A DNA stretch of 38,304 nucleotides from Thiobacillus sp. UBA2186 (GTDB taxonomy: Bacteria > Pseudomonadota > Gammaproteobacteria > Burkholderiales > Thiobacillaceae): contig DCVO01000039.1 in assembly GCA_002327405.1 (NCBI GenBank), forward strand, positions 1-38,304, read 5' to 3'. Numbering within the stretch: the first letter of the stretch is position 1; every line of letters starts with the position of its first letter. A program made the translations under genes and the position numbers. Below the pieces are notes generated by a model. The model searched no databases, was not told where the DNA came from, and saw only the letters and a list, made by a program, of their open reading frames with translations. This document shows positions 15,735 to 24,237 of the stretch, piece by piece.

Positions 15735-16843
15735 GCCGCCGCCTCCTCTGCCATCTCCGGCCTGCGCTGGACCAGGCGCCGCATGATCGAGGCAAACAGC
15801 CCGCGCTGCTTGTGCTCCTTGACATCCGGCGTTTCCCAGACGCCATCCACTTCACGCCGCGCCTTGCCTGCCAGCCCTGCCGCTTGGGCGGCGCTGTACA
15901 CGCCGTACACCTCCGGCTCGGCGATGCCCAGGGCCTCGGAAATCTCGCGCAGGCTGGCGGCCTGGCGAATCCAGTAGGCAATGATGCGCATCTCGTTGTC
16001 CGTATAGGAGAAGCCTGTCAGGTTCGGCCAGCGCCGCAGGTACACGCGGTCCTCGGCACTCATGCCCAGGAGAAGCCGCCCGCGGCTCGTCATCGCGCCC
16101 AGCTTCCACATGAACACTTCCCTGGGGACATCGTAGGTTTTGCCGGCAAACCGGCTTCGGGCCGCTTCCCTTGCCATGAACTCGACGGCCGGACGCTGCA
16201 GCCCGACAGTGGCCGCAAGCCCCTCCGCTTCGTCGGCGCCTACTGCGGTCAAGGCAAAGGCGCGCGCCTGGGAGGAAGACAGGTTGGTCTTGATCAGTTT
16301 GCTCTGGCTGTCGATCAGGATGACGCGGTCTCCATAGAAGCTGATGACGGCGACCTTGTCCTGTTTTTCCGCCTCTGATGCCGACTTGAGGATGGTCCCC
16401 AGCAGATAGGCGTCGGGGTCGTAGGTCAGTTGATCCGCAACCGCAACAAGGGTTTCGGGCCTGCGCCTGCTGGAAGCGATGCGAGCGCTCAGCGAGGATG
16501 CCGCACCGGAGGTTTTTGTGCTCGGGATCCTGAACTCGCCGCCCGACAGCTTCTGGATGGACTCCAAAAGCCGGCCGGCGGAAATGGGCTTGGGAATGAT
16601 CTCGAGGTCGCCCCGAACCAGGTCCGGGCGGGAAGAAATTCCGACGGCGCGAAAAGCGGGCCGGCGCTCGCGCACTTGATGGTAGGCTTCCAGCGAGCTC
16701 TCATGGTCGAGGTCCAGAACCGCAATATCCGCGCTGTCTTCATCCGCCAGCACGATCGCGTCATTGGTGCGGTGCTTGAAAACCAGGGAAATGGATTGCC
16801 TGGTCCGCTCATCCATTTGCATGAGACATATTTTCATTTGCAT
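15731..16843 (-). CDS. regulator-like protein: degenerate receiver N-terminus, HTH-like C-terminus
   Basis: 370 residues. ATG 16843 is chosen because AAGGGGGTGG stands about six bases upstream; longer in-frame readings lack a ribosome site. Residues 1-100 look like a receiver fold (IAVLDLDHESSLEAYHQVRE with D44/D46, and a Lys-Pro turn PKPI) with poor motif conservation. The middle (about 125-260) is an alpha/beta region I do not recognise. The C-terminal part includes TDNEMRIIAYWIRQAASLRE followed by ISEALGIAEPEVYGVYSAAQ, a helix-turn-helix-like stretch. It is first in the minus-strand cluster and overlaps the GTPase gene (ATGA). It may be the functional counterpart of CvnC-type partners, but this is only positional. 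Confidence 0.7.
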   Translation of the reverse strand: MQMKICLMQMDERTRQSISLVFKHRTNDAIVLADEDSADIAVLDLDHESSLEAYHQVRERRPAFRAVGISSRPDLVRGDLEIIPKPISAGRLLESIQKLSGGEFRIPSTKTSGAASSLSARIASSRRRPETLVAVADQLTYDPDAYLLGTILKSASEAEKQDKVAVISFYGDRVILIDSQSKLIKTNLSSSQARAFALTAVGADEAEGLAATVGLQRPAVEFMAREAARSRFAGKTYDVPREVFMWKLGAMTSRGRLLLGMSAEDRVYLRRWPNLTGFSYTDNEMRIIAYWIRQAASLREISEALGIAEPEVYGVYSAAQAAGLAGKARREVDGVWETPDVKEHKQRGLFASIMRRLVQRRPEMAEEAAA

Positions 16844-17100
16844 ACCCACCCCCTTCTCCGACAACCTTACAGTTCGAAAAAAGACTTCGATAACGACTTT
16901 CTGCGGGGTACCGAAATCAAAAACCAGCCCCAATCAAAAACAAGCCTGTATCTTACACATATATGTTAAAAATGCAAATTACACAAAATATATTAACGAA
17001 AAAGTGTTAATTTTGTTGTTTTACGGCATGGCATAGATATATCTTTAGACAAATACTTATTAAAATGTTAAAAATATAAAAAATGCCACCGGGGCCAAAT
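16844..17100. promoter_or_regulatory. AT-rich divergent control region with repeated GTTAA motifs
   Basis: This gap separates the minus-strand GTPase cluster from the plus-strand kinase cluster. From about 16930 it becomes very AT-rich in contrast to everything around it. It holds an inverted repeat ATTAAC-N8-GTTAAT (16992-17011) and an 11-base direct repeat ATGTTAAAAAT at 16963-16973 and 17065-17075 (102 bases apart, close to ten helical turns). These are candidate operator sites and probably contain both promoters. No gene is seen. Confidence 0.55.
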
Positions 17101-17691
17101 ATGTCAGTTCAGCCAAAAATCAACTTCTATACCTCACGGGTAGCCGCGCAAAAGCTTGGCGTATCGGTGACCACCATTCAGCTCTGGGTGGAATCCGGTG
17201 TTTTGCCCGCCTGGAAGACCGCCGGCGGCCATCGGCGCATCCCCAGCGAGGCGGTGGATTCGATGCTCGCCAGACAGGCATCCGCCGTTGCCAATGAGCC
17301 TGTCCAGCACCCGCACAACGTGCTGATCGTGGAAGACGAGCCCGTGCAACGCGAGCTGTACAAGATGAAATTCGCCGAGTGGGGTTTGCCGATCAATCTC
17401 CATCTTGCCAAGGACGGTTTCGAGGGGCTGCTCATGGCCGGCAAATATGCGCCCGTCCTTATCATTGCCGACCTTTCCATGCCGGGCATGAACGGCTTCG
17501 AGATGATCCGGCATCTGGTACAGGGCGGAGAAATCAAGGCTCCGGCGGTCATCGTCGTGACCGCCATGCGCAGCGAGGAAATCGAGGCGCACGGAGGGCT
17601 TCCGCCCGGCATCCCGGTTTATTCAAAGCCCGTTGCGCTTGGCGTGCTAAAGCCCATCGTCGAACAGTTTGCCCGGCCTGAGGCCAGCTAA
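17101..17691 (+). CDS. response regulator with N-terminal MerR/excisionase-type HTH
   Basis: 196 residues from ATG 17101; another in-frame ATG at 17083 lacks any ribosome site. Residues about 10-50 (TSRVAAQKLGVSVTTIQLWV, then PAWKTAGGHRRIP) form a MerR/excisionase winged HTH, including the typical TAGGHRRI wing. Residues 73-190 form a receiver: acidic pocket EDE 78-80, phospho-acceptor D124 in IADLSMPGMNG, conserved T154 and K176. This places the DNA-binding domain before the receiver, the reverse of the common order. It sits next to the divergent control region and upstream of a histidine kinase, so it is a natural candidate to regulate both directions (inference). Confidence 0.88.
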   Translation: MSVQPKINFYTSRVAAQKLGVSVTTIQLWVESGVLPAWKTAGGHRRIPSEAVDSMLARQASAVANEPVQHPHNVLIVEDEPVQRELYKMKFAEWGLPINLHLAKDGFEGLLMAGKYAPVLIIADLSMPGMNGFEMIRHLVQGGEIKAPAVIVVTAMRSEEIEAHGGLPPGIPVYSKPVALGVLKPIVEQFARPEAS

Positions 17692-17726
17692 GGCCCCAAA
17701 AAACTCGAAAGGTCCGGGCTGGCGAC

Positions 17727-19259
17727 ATGAACAGGATGACGGGGGGGGATTTTGTCGAGATGGCCGACAGCGCGCTTGCGCTGATCTGGCTGTCGGATGC
17801 CGACAGCAACGGCGTCTGGTTCAACAAGCGCTGGCTGCAATACACCGGGCGCACCATGGAACAGGAACTGGGCCAGGGCTGGATGGAGGGCATCCACCCC
17901 GATGATCGGGAACGCTGCCTGGCGGTTTATGCCAATGCCCGCCGGGCTTCGCGCCCTTTCGAAACGGAATTCCGCCTCAGGCAGGCCCGCGGCGGATATG
18001 GCTGGATCGCGGACGCCTGCACCCCGCGCCTGGGGCCGCATGGCGAACTCGCCGGCTATCTGCGCCATTGCTGGGACATCACCGGCCACAAGCTGACCGA
18101 ACAGGCCTTGCAGGAAAGCGCCTTGCACACCCAGGCGATCCTCGACAATGCGCTCGACGGCATTGTCACCATCGACGAGCGCGGCCTGATCCATTCCTTC
18201 AACCGCGCCGCCACCGGCATTTTCGGCTACGCCGCCAAGGAAGTGATCGGCCGCAACGTCAGCATGCTGATGCCGGAGCCTTACCGCAGCCACCACGACG
18301 GCTATCTGGAAAACTACCACTCCACCGGCGTTCCGCGCATCATCGGCATCGGCCGCGAGGTGGAAGGATGCCGCAAGGGCGGCGACGTTTTCCCCATGGA
18401 ACTGGCGGTGTCGCAGATATCGCGCAAGGGGCGCCCCATGTATGTGGGCATCGTGCGCGACATCACCGAGCGCAAGCGCGTGGAGCGCATGAAATCCGAG
18501 TTCGTTTCCACCGTCAGCCATGAACTGCGCACGCCGCTGACGTCAATCAGCGGAGCGCTCGCCCTGCTGGCCGCCGGCACCCTGGGCGAATTGCCCGCAC
18601 AAGCCGGGCAGATGATCGACATCGCCCATGAGAACAGCCGGCGTCTTGCCCACCTCATCAACAATCTTTTGGACATGGAGAGGCTGGCGGCAGGCAAGAT
18701 CAGCTTCGATCTGCAGCCGCAACCGCTGATGCCGCTGGTGGAGCAGGCCCTGGAATCCATTCGGGTTTATGCGGAACAGCGCCAGGTAAGCTGCCGCCTG
18801 GGCGAATGCGCCGACGATGTGCATGTGCGGGTCGACGGCATCCGGCTGCAGCAGATATTGATCAATTTCCTCTCCAATGCGGTCAAGTTCAGCCCCCAAA
18901 AGGGCATCGTCGAGATGACGGTCAGCCACGGCCGCGACGGCAAGGTGCGCGTGGACGTAGTCGATCAAGGCCCGGGTATCCCCCAGGAATTCCGGGCGCG
19001 CATTTTCCAGCGCTTCTCGCAGGCGGATTCATCCGACACCCGCCAGGTCGAGGGGTCGGGCCTGGGGCTCGCCATCAGCAAGGAATTGGCTGAGGGCATG
19101 GGCGGATCGGTCGGCTTCTCTTCCGAGGAAGGCAAGGGCGCCTGCTTTTATCTCGAACTGCCGACCATGGAAACAAGCCCGGACAACCCGAATCCGCCGA
19201 CGACAACCCATGCCGCGCAACCTTGGCCGACCGGCGAAACAGGCATAAAGACACACTGA
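17727..19259 (+). CDS. PAS histidine kinase with FixL-like PAS domain
   Basis: 510 residues. Two PAS domains (about 10-130 and 135-250) precede HisKA (H265 in SHELRTP) and a HATPase domain with NFLSNAVKF, DQGPGIP and GSGLGLA. The second PAS carries MPEPYRSHHDGY and IIGIGREVEG; against Bradyrhizobium FixL, H190 aligns with the heme-ligating His200 and R210 with Arg220, while Arg206 is replaced by Asn. Heme-based oxygen sensing is therefore plausible but not certain, since non-heme PAS domains can share this motif. No membrane segment is seen. The ATG at 17727 is followed by another at 17736; a run of eight G starts right after. It lies 35 bases after the HTH response regulator and two bases before a single receiver gene. 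Confidence 0.87.
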   Translation: MNRMTGGDFVEMADSALALIWLSDADSNGVWFNKRWLQYTGRTMEQELGQGWMEGIHPDDRERCLAVYANARRASRPFETEFRLRQARGGYGWIADACTPRLGPHGELAGYLRHCWDITGHKLTEQALQESALHTQAILDNALDGIVTIDERGLIHSFNRAATGIFGYAAKEVIGRNVSMLMPEPYRSHHDGYLENYHSTGVPRIIGIGREVEGCRKGGDVFPMELAVSQISRKGRPMYVGIVRDITERKRVERMKSEFVSTVSHELRTPLTSISGALALLAAGTLGELPAQAGQMIDIAHENSRRLAHLINNLLDMERLAAGKISFDLQPQPLMPLVEQALESIRVYAEQRQVSCRLGECADDVHVRVDGIRLQQILINFLSNAVKFSPQKGIVEMTVSHGRDGKVRVDVVDQGPGIPQEFRARIFQRFSQADSSDTRQVEGSGLGLAISKELAEGMGGSVGFSSEEGKGACFYLELPTMETSPDNPNPPTTTHAAQPWPTGETGIKTH

Positions 19260-19260
19260 C

Positions 19261-19659
19261 ATGAAGCTCGAACGCATACTCTGCGCAGAAGACGACCCCG
19301 ACATCCAGGCGGTGACCCGACTGGCCCTTGAACTGGTTGGCGGATTCCAGGTGAGAATCTGCGGCAGCGGCCGGGAAATCCTGCAGAACACCGCAAGCTA
19401 TGCGCCCGACCTCATCCTGCTCGACGTCATGATGCCGGGAATGGACGGCCCCACCACGCTGCGCCATCTGCGCGCCGATCCGGCCAGCGCGCACATACCG
19501 GTCATTTTTCTCACCGCCAAGGCGCAGCCGGCCGAGATCGAGCACTATCGCTCCCTGGGCGCGCTGGATGCGATTGCCAAGCCATTCGACCCGATGAACC
19601 TGGCCGCGCGGATCCGGCAGGCCGTGGCCGGCGCGGGCGGCACACTCCCTTCGCGATAA
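19261..19659 (+). CDS. single-domain response regulator
   Basis: 132 residues, a receiver with no output domain: acidic pair EDD 10-12, D55 in LLDVMMPGMDG, T85 and K107 (AIAKPF). It begins one base after the preceding kinase stop, so it is co-translated with it and is the obvious phosphoryl acceptor. Such CheY/DivK-like proteins act by protein contact, here possibly passing phosphoryl groups to the Hpt domain at the start of the next gene (inference). Confidence 0.9.
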   Translation: MKLERILCAEDDPDIQAVTRLALELVGGFQVRICGSGREILQNTASYAPDLILLDVMMPGMDGPTTLRHLRADPASAHIPVIFLTAKAQPAEIEHYRSLGALDAIAKPFDPMNLAARIRQAVAGAGGTLPSR

Positions 19660-19675
19660 GGAACAAAAACCCATC

Positions 19676-22600
19676 ATGGTCAACGACATCGAAGCCTCGC
19701 TTTCCCGTCTGCGCGGAGAGTTCGTGTCGCAGTTGCCGGCACGCATCGACGTGCTGGGCGAGCTGCTCGCCAAAGCCGCGCTCGGCGACGCGGATGCAGC
19801 CGGGATGTTGCACGCCTCGGCCCACAGCCTGGTCGGCGCGGCGGGCGTTCACCGCCTGATGGAAATTTCGGAAGCCGCACAAAAGCTGGAGAATCTCGCC
19901 GCGCCCCTGGAGGGCGGCGCCAAGCTCGACCAGCCCACGCTGTTTGCGCTGCAGAAGGCGCTGACCCGCCTTTCGAATGCGGCGGCAAACCCGGTCCACG
20001 GCTTCGTTCCTCCGCCCGAGCTGCGCCTGTCCAGGCGGATAGCGGTCGTGGACGACGACGAACACCAGACCGTCTGGCTGCGTTCGGTGCTGGAGGAGGC
20101 CGGCTATCGCGTGGAAGCCTTCACCCGCCTTGCCGACTGCGCCGAGGCCTGCAGCCATGGCGACACCCCGGCCGCGCTGGTCATGGACATCATCTTTCCC
20201 GAGGGCGAGAACGCGGGCCTGGAGTTTCTCGCCAGGATGAAGGCGACAAGCCTCAGGGACGTGCCCGTCATTTTCCTGTCGGTGCGCCAGGATATCGAAG
20301 CCAGGCTTGCCGCCCACCGCGCCGGCGCCACCCGCTACCTGAGCAAGCCGGTTGACCGCGATACCCTGCTGCACGCGATTGCCCGTTCGACCACCCATGT
20401 TCCCGAGCAACCCTACCGGGTTCTGCTGGTGGACGATGACCGCGAGCAGTCGGCAGTGTACGCCCTTGCCTTGCGCGAAGCAGGCATGGAGGTGCGCGAA
20501 ATCGACAAGCCGCTGGAGGCACCGGGCTTGTTGAAGGACTTTCCGGCCGAGACCGTGGTGCTGGACATGTACATGCCGGAATGCAGCGGCCCGGAACTGG
20601 CCGCCCTTCTGCGCGACGACGAAAGCCTCAGCACGATCCCGGTCGTTTACCTGTCGGCCGAAGCCGATTTTTCCCGGCAGCTCGCCGCCATGGGGCAAGG
20701 CGGCGTGCACTTCCTCTCCAAGCCCGTCGACCCTGTCCAGCTGGCAACCACCGTTGCCCTGTATGCGCGACGCTACCGGCAATCGCAGGACCAGGTCGCA
20801 ACCCTGCACGCCACACTCTACGAACGCGAGCGCCACCAGCTCGCGCTCGACGCGCACGCCATCGTCAGCATTTCCGATGCCGCCGGCAACATCATCTATG
20901 TCAACGACAAGTTCTGCCAGGCCAGCGGCTACAGCCGCGGCGAGCTGCTCGGCAAAACCCACCGCCTGGTCAAATCGGGCATGCACCCGCCCGAGTTCTA
21001 CGCAGACATGTGGCGCACCGTCACCCGCGGGCTGATCTGGCACGGCGAAGTGTGCAACCGTCGCAAGGACGGCACCCTCTACTGGGTGGAAACCAGCATC
21101 GTTCCCTTTCTCGACGCCAACCGAATTCCTTATCAGTACATTTCGATCCGCACCGACATCACCCGCGTGAAGGAAGCGGAGCGGCGCCTTGCGTTGAGCC
21201 AGGCCTACGCCAATATCGGCACATGGGACTGGAACATCGAAACCGGCGAACTGTTCTGGTCCGAGCGCATCGGACCGCTGTTCGGCCACCCGGCCGACAA
21301 GCTGGAAACCACTTACGAGAATTTCCTTGCCGCCGTGCATCCGGACGACCGCCTGAAGGTGGTCGACGCCGTGCATGCCTGTATCGGACAGGGGACTGAG
21401 TACAATATCGAGCACCGCTGCGTGTGGCCGGACGGCACCGTGCGCTGGCTGCTGGAACGCGGCGACGTGGTGCGCGGATCGGACGGCACCCCCCTGCACA
21501 TGCTGGGCGTGGTGCAGGACATCACCGACCGCAAGCAAACCGAGCTGGCGCTGGGGGAAAGCCGCAGGCGGCTGGAGGAGGCGCAGAGCCTGGCCAAGCT
21601 CGGCTACTGGAGCGCCGACCTGACAACCGGCGACTTGCAATGGTCGGACGAAATCTATCGCATCTTCGGTCTCGACCCGGCCCGTTTCAAACCCAGCATC
21701 GAGGCTTTCCATCAGGCCGTGCATCCGGACGATTCGGAACTGGTGCATGAAAGCGAACGGCGCGCCGCCAAGACCGGCGTCCATGACGTGGTGCACCGCA
21801 TCATCCGCCCGGATGGCGAAGTGCGCTATGTCCATGAATTGGCGAGAGCCAGGATCGATGCCGGCGGCCATGTGGACCAAATGACCGGCACCGTGCAGGA
21901 CGTGACCGAACTCAAGCACGCGGAACTCGCCATGCAGCAGGCCAAGGAGGCGGCGGAGGCCGCAAGCCGCGCGAAAAGCGAATTTCTCGCCAGCATGAGC
22001 CATGAGCTGCGCACGCCGCTCAATTCCATCCTGGGCTTTGCCCAGCTTTTCAGCATGGACCCCTACCTGCCCGAACGGACCAAGGAGCAGGCCCGCGAAA
22101 TCGAGCGCGCCGGCCAGCATCTATTGAAGCTGGTCAACGATCTGATCGACCTGGCGCGGATCGAGGTGGGCAAGCTGGAACTTGCCGCCCAGCCGGTCAG
22201 CGTAAAAGCCGTGGTGAACGACAGCCTGGCCATGGTGGCGCCCATCGCCCGCGAGCGCGGCATCAGCCTCATGGATGGCGGCGGCGAAGGCCGCGACGCC
22301 ATGGTCAGGGCCGACTACACCCGCCTGCAGCAGGTTCTGATCAATCTGCTGTCCAATGCCATCAAGTACAACCGGCCAAAAGGCATGGTGCATATTTCCT
22401 GCCATAGCGGCAAGGGCGTGGTGCGCCTCTCCATCAGCGACAGCGGTCCGGGCATACCGGCAAGCAAGCAGGCGCGCATGTTCAACCCCTTCGACCGCCT
22501 GGGTGCGGAACGCGGCCAGGTGGAGGGGAGCGGCATCGGCCTGGTCATCACCAAGCGCATCGTCGAGGCGATGGGCGGAAACATCGGCTTCGAGAGCATC

Positions 22601-23104
22601 GAGGGGCAAGGCAGCACTTTCTGGGTGGAATTCCCGCTTGCCGCATCAGGCGCAGCGGCCGCCCCGGAGAACGCCGAAGACGAAGCCGCCGGCCCCATGA
22701 CTGGACAAAATGTTCCCAGCCACGTGCTATACATCGAGGACAATCCGATGAACCAGCGCCTCATGCAGCAGATATTCTCCGCGCGCGGCAACATCGAACT
22801 GCGCATTGCCCATACTGCCGAAATAGGCATCCAGCTGGCGCGCATCGAGCCGCCGGCGCTGATCCTGATGGACATCAACCTGCCGGGCATGAGCGGCTAC
22901 GATGCGCTGGAAGCGCTTGCCGAAGAGCCCCGCACGGCGCGGATACCGGTGGTTGCGGTCTCCGCCAACGCCATGAAGGGCGACGTGGAACGCGGGCTCA
23001 AGGCAGGTTTCGCGGCCTATCTCACCAAGCCTATCGATATTCCGGCCATGTTCAAGGTCATCGACACGCTGATCCCCGGCGCGAGGCCCCCGGACGACAG
23101 ATGA
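19676..23104 (+). CDS. large hybrid histidine kinase: Hpt-REC-REC-PAS-PAS-PAS-HisKA-HATPase-REC
   Basis: 1142 residues. Order: Hpt-like domain about 1-105 (H50 in ASAHSLVGAAG); receiver 1 about 120-240 with D171; receiver 2 about 247-365 with D297; PAS domains about 385-500, 505-620 and 630-750, each ending in a PAC-type D-I/V-T motif; HisKA with H776 (SMSHELRTP); HATPase with NLLSNAIKYN, SDSGPGIP and GSGIGLV; and receiver 3 with D1066 (LMDINLPGMSG). The N-terminal Hpt and two receivers before the sensory part are unusual and suggest it both receives and issues phosphoryl groups. No membrane segments; cytoplasmic. The stop overlaps the next start by four bases (ATGA), tying it to the FIST protein. 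Confidence 0.9.
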   Translation: MVNDIEASLSRLRGEFVSQLPARIDVLGELLAKAALGDADAAGMLHASAHSLVGAAGVHRLMEISEAAQKLENLAAPLEGGAKLDQPTLFALQKALTRLSNAAANPVHGFVPPPELRLSRRIAVVDDDEHQTVWLRSVLEEAGYRVEAFTRLADCAEACSHGDTPAALVMDIIFPEGENAGLEFLARMKATSLRDVPVIFLSVRQDIEARLAAHRAGATRYLSKPVDRDTLLHAIARSTTHVPEQPYRVLLVDDDREQSAVYALALREAGMEVREIDKPLEAPGLLKDFPAETVVLDMYMPECSGPELAALLRDDESLSTIPVVYLSAEADFSRQLAAMGQGGVHFLSKPVDPVQLATTVALYARRYRQSQDQVATLHATLYERERHQLALDAHAIVSISDAAGNIIYVNDKFCQASGYSRGELLGKTHRLVKSGMHPPEFYADMWRTVTRGLIWHGEVCNRRKDGTLYWVETSIVPFLDANRIPYQYISIRTDITRVKEAERRLALSQAYANIGTWDWNIETGELFWSERIGPLFGHPADKLETTYENFLAAVHPDDRLKVVDAVHACIGQGTEYNIEHRCVWPDGTVRWLLERGDVVRGSDGTPLHMLGVVQDITDRKQTELALGESRRRLEEAQSLAKLGYWSADLTTGDLQWSDEIYRIFGLDPARFKPSIEAFHQAVHPDDSELVHESERRAAKTGVHDVVHRIIRPDGEVRYVHELARARIDAGGHVDQMTGTVQDVTELKHAELAMQQAKEAAEAASRAKSEFLASMSHELRTPLNSILGFAQLFSMDPYLPERTKEQAREIERAGQHLLKLVNDLIDLARIEVGKLELAAQPVSVKAVVNDSLAMVAPIARERGISLMDGGGEGRDAMVRADYTRLQQVLINLLSNAIKYNRPKGMVHISCHSGKGVVRLSISDSGPGIPASKQARMFNPFDRLGAERGQVEGSGIGLVITKRIVEAMGGNIGFESIEGQGSTFWVEFPLAASGAAAAPENAEDEAAGPMTGQNVPSHVLYIEDNPMNQRLMQQIFSARGNIELRIAHTAEIGIQLARIEPPALILMDINLPGMSGYDALEALAEEPRTARIPVVAVSANAMKGDVERGLKAGFAAYLTKPIDIPAMFKVIDTLIPGARPPDDR

Positions 23105-24237
23105 AACCGCTGATGTGGACCTATCTTGAAACCGCCGGCGCAGCCGAGATAGCGAGCGTGCTGCGGGAATGGCGCAGCGAAACGCCCAGGCCGGGCGTGC
23201 TGGCGCTCGTGAGCGAACACGCGGCGGACAGGGTGCCGCTCCTGCAGCAGTGTGCCAACCAGCATGCCCTGCCGCTGGCGGGGGCGATCGTGCCGGGCCT
23301 CATCGCCGGAGCCGAATTCAAGAAAAGCGGCGTGCTGCTGGCGGCGCATGACGCCTCGGTTCCGCAGGCCATCATCCCGCTGCGCCGGGGTGCGGAAACC
23401 CCCGGCGGAGTGGCCGAGCTGGCTGCCTTTGTCGAGACCCATGCCTGCGAAAGCGGCGATGACACCCTGCTGCTTTTCATCGACGCCATGACGCCGGATA
23501 TCGCCAGCCTGCTCGACAATCTCTACCTGCATGTCGGCGACCGGGTCCGCTATGCCGGCACCAATGTCGGCAGCGAGTCCTTCAGGCCCGTTCCCTGCCT
23601 GTTTGACAACACTTCCTTCGTCGAAGGTGCGGCCCTGGCCTTGATGCTGCCCCGCCATCCCGGCGCTTGCCTGGCCCACCGCTATTGCAAGACAACGCCG
23701 CTTTGCGTTGCCACCGGCGCCGGCGGAAACCGCATCGCCTTCATCGACGGGCGCCCGGCATTCGAGGCGTACCGCGAACTGATCGCCCAGGCCCATGGGG
23801 TCGAACTGACGCGTGAGAATTTCTACCGGCATGCCGTGCATTTCCCCCTCGCGCTGCATCTCGCCGAGGGCGAACCGCTGGTGCGCATTCCCGTATCGGT
23901 GGACGAACAGGGCTGCCTGCATTGCGTGGGCGAAGTGCCCGAGGCGTCCCTGCTGTCAGTGGTTGAAGCCGCGGACCCGGGAAGCAATGAAACCGCACGG
24001 GAAATCGCCGGCCGGATGCAGCGGCACGCCATGGCGGCGGCATTGGCTTTCTACTGCGCGGGCCGCCTGTTGCACCACGGCGAGGACGCAGCGGGCGGGG
24101 AACTGCGCGAATTGCAAAACGCCCTTGCGCCCGTGCCGCTATTCGGCGCTTTAAGCCTGGGCGAGATCGCCAACCACCAGGGTCAGGGATACCCCCGTTT
24201 CCACAATGCAACCATCGTCGCATTGCCATGGCGCTGA
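23101..24237 (+). CDS. FIST-domain sensor protein (FIST N + FIST C)
   Basis: 378 residues matching the two-part FIST family: the N-terminal part includes PLAGAIVPGLIAGAEFKKSG and YAGTNVGSESFRPVPCLFDN; the C-terminal part includes AFEAYRELIAQAHG, HFPLALHLAEGEPLVRIP and a closing PLFGALSLGEIANHQGQGYP. FIST domains are thought to bind small ligands, perhaps amino acids, and are often next to kinases or cyclic-di-GMP enzymes. The start overlaps the preceding kinase stop (ATGA), and its own stop overlaps the next kinase start by ten bases, so it is probably an input protein for one or both. Confidence 0.88.
   Translation: MKPLMWTYLETAGAAEIASVLREWRSETPRPGVLALVSEHAADRVPLLQQCANQHALPLAGAIVPGLIAGAEFKKSGVLLAAHDASVPQAIIPLRRGAETPGGVAELAAFVETHACESGDDTLLLFIDAMTPDIASLLDNLYLHVGDRVRYAGTNVGSESFRPVPCLFDNTSFVEGAALALMLPRHPGACLAHRYCKTTPLCVATGAGGNRIAFIDGRPAFEAYRELIAQAHGVELTRENFYRHAVHFPLALHLAEGEPLVRIPVSVDEQGCLHCVGEVPEASLLSVVEAADPGSNETAREIAGRMQRHAMAAALAFYCAGRLLHHGEDAAGGELRELQNALAPVPLFGALSLGEIANHQGQGYPRFHNATIVALPWR

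Noticed and set aside
19511..22120. An 869-residue open frame on the minus strand across the large hybrid kinase
   Set aside because: Shadow of strongly G/C-ending codons on the coding strand; composition is low-complexity and no domain is seen.
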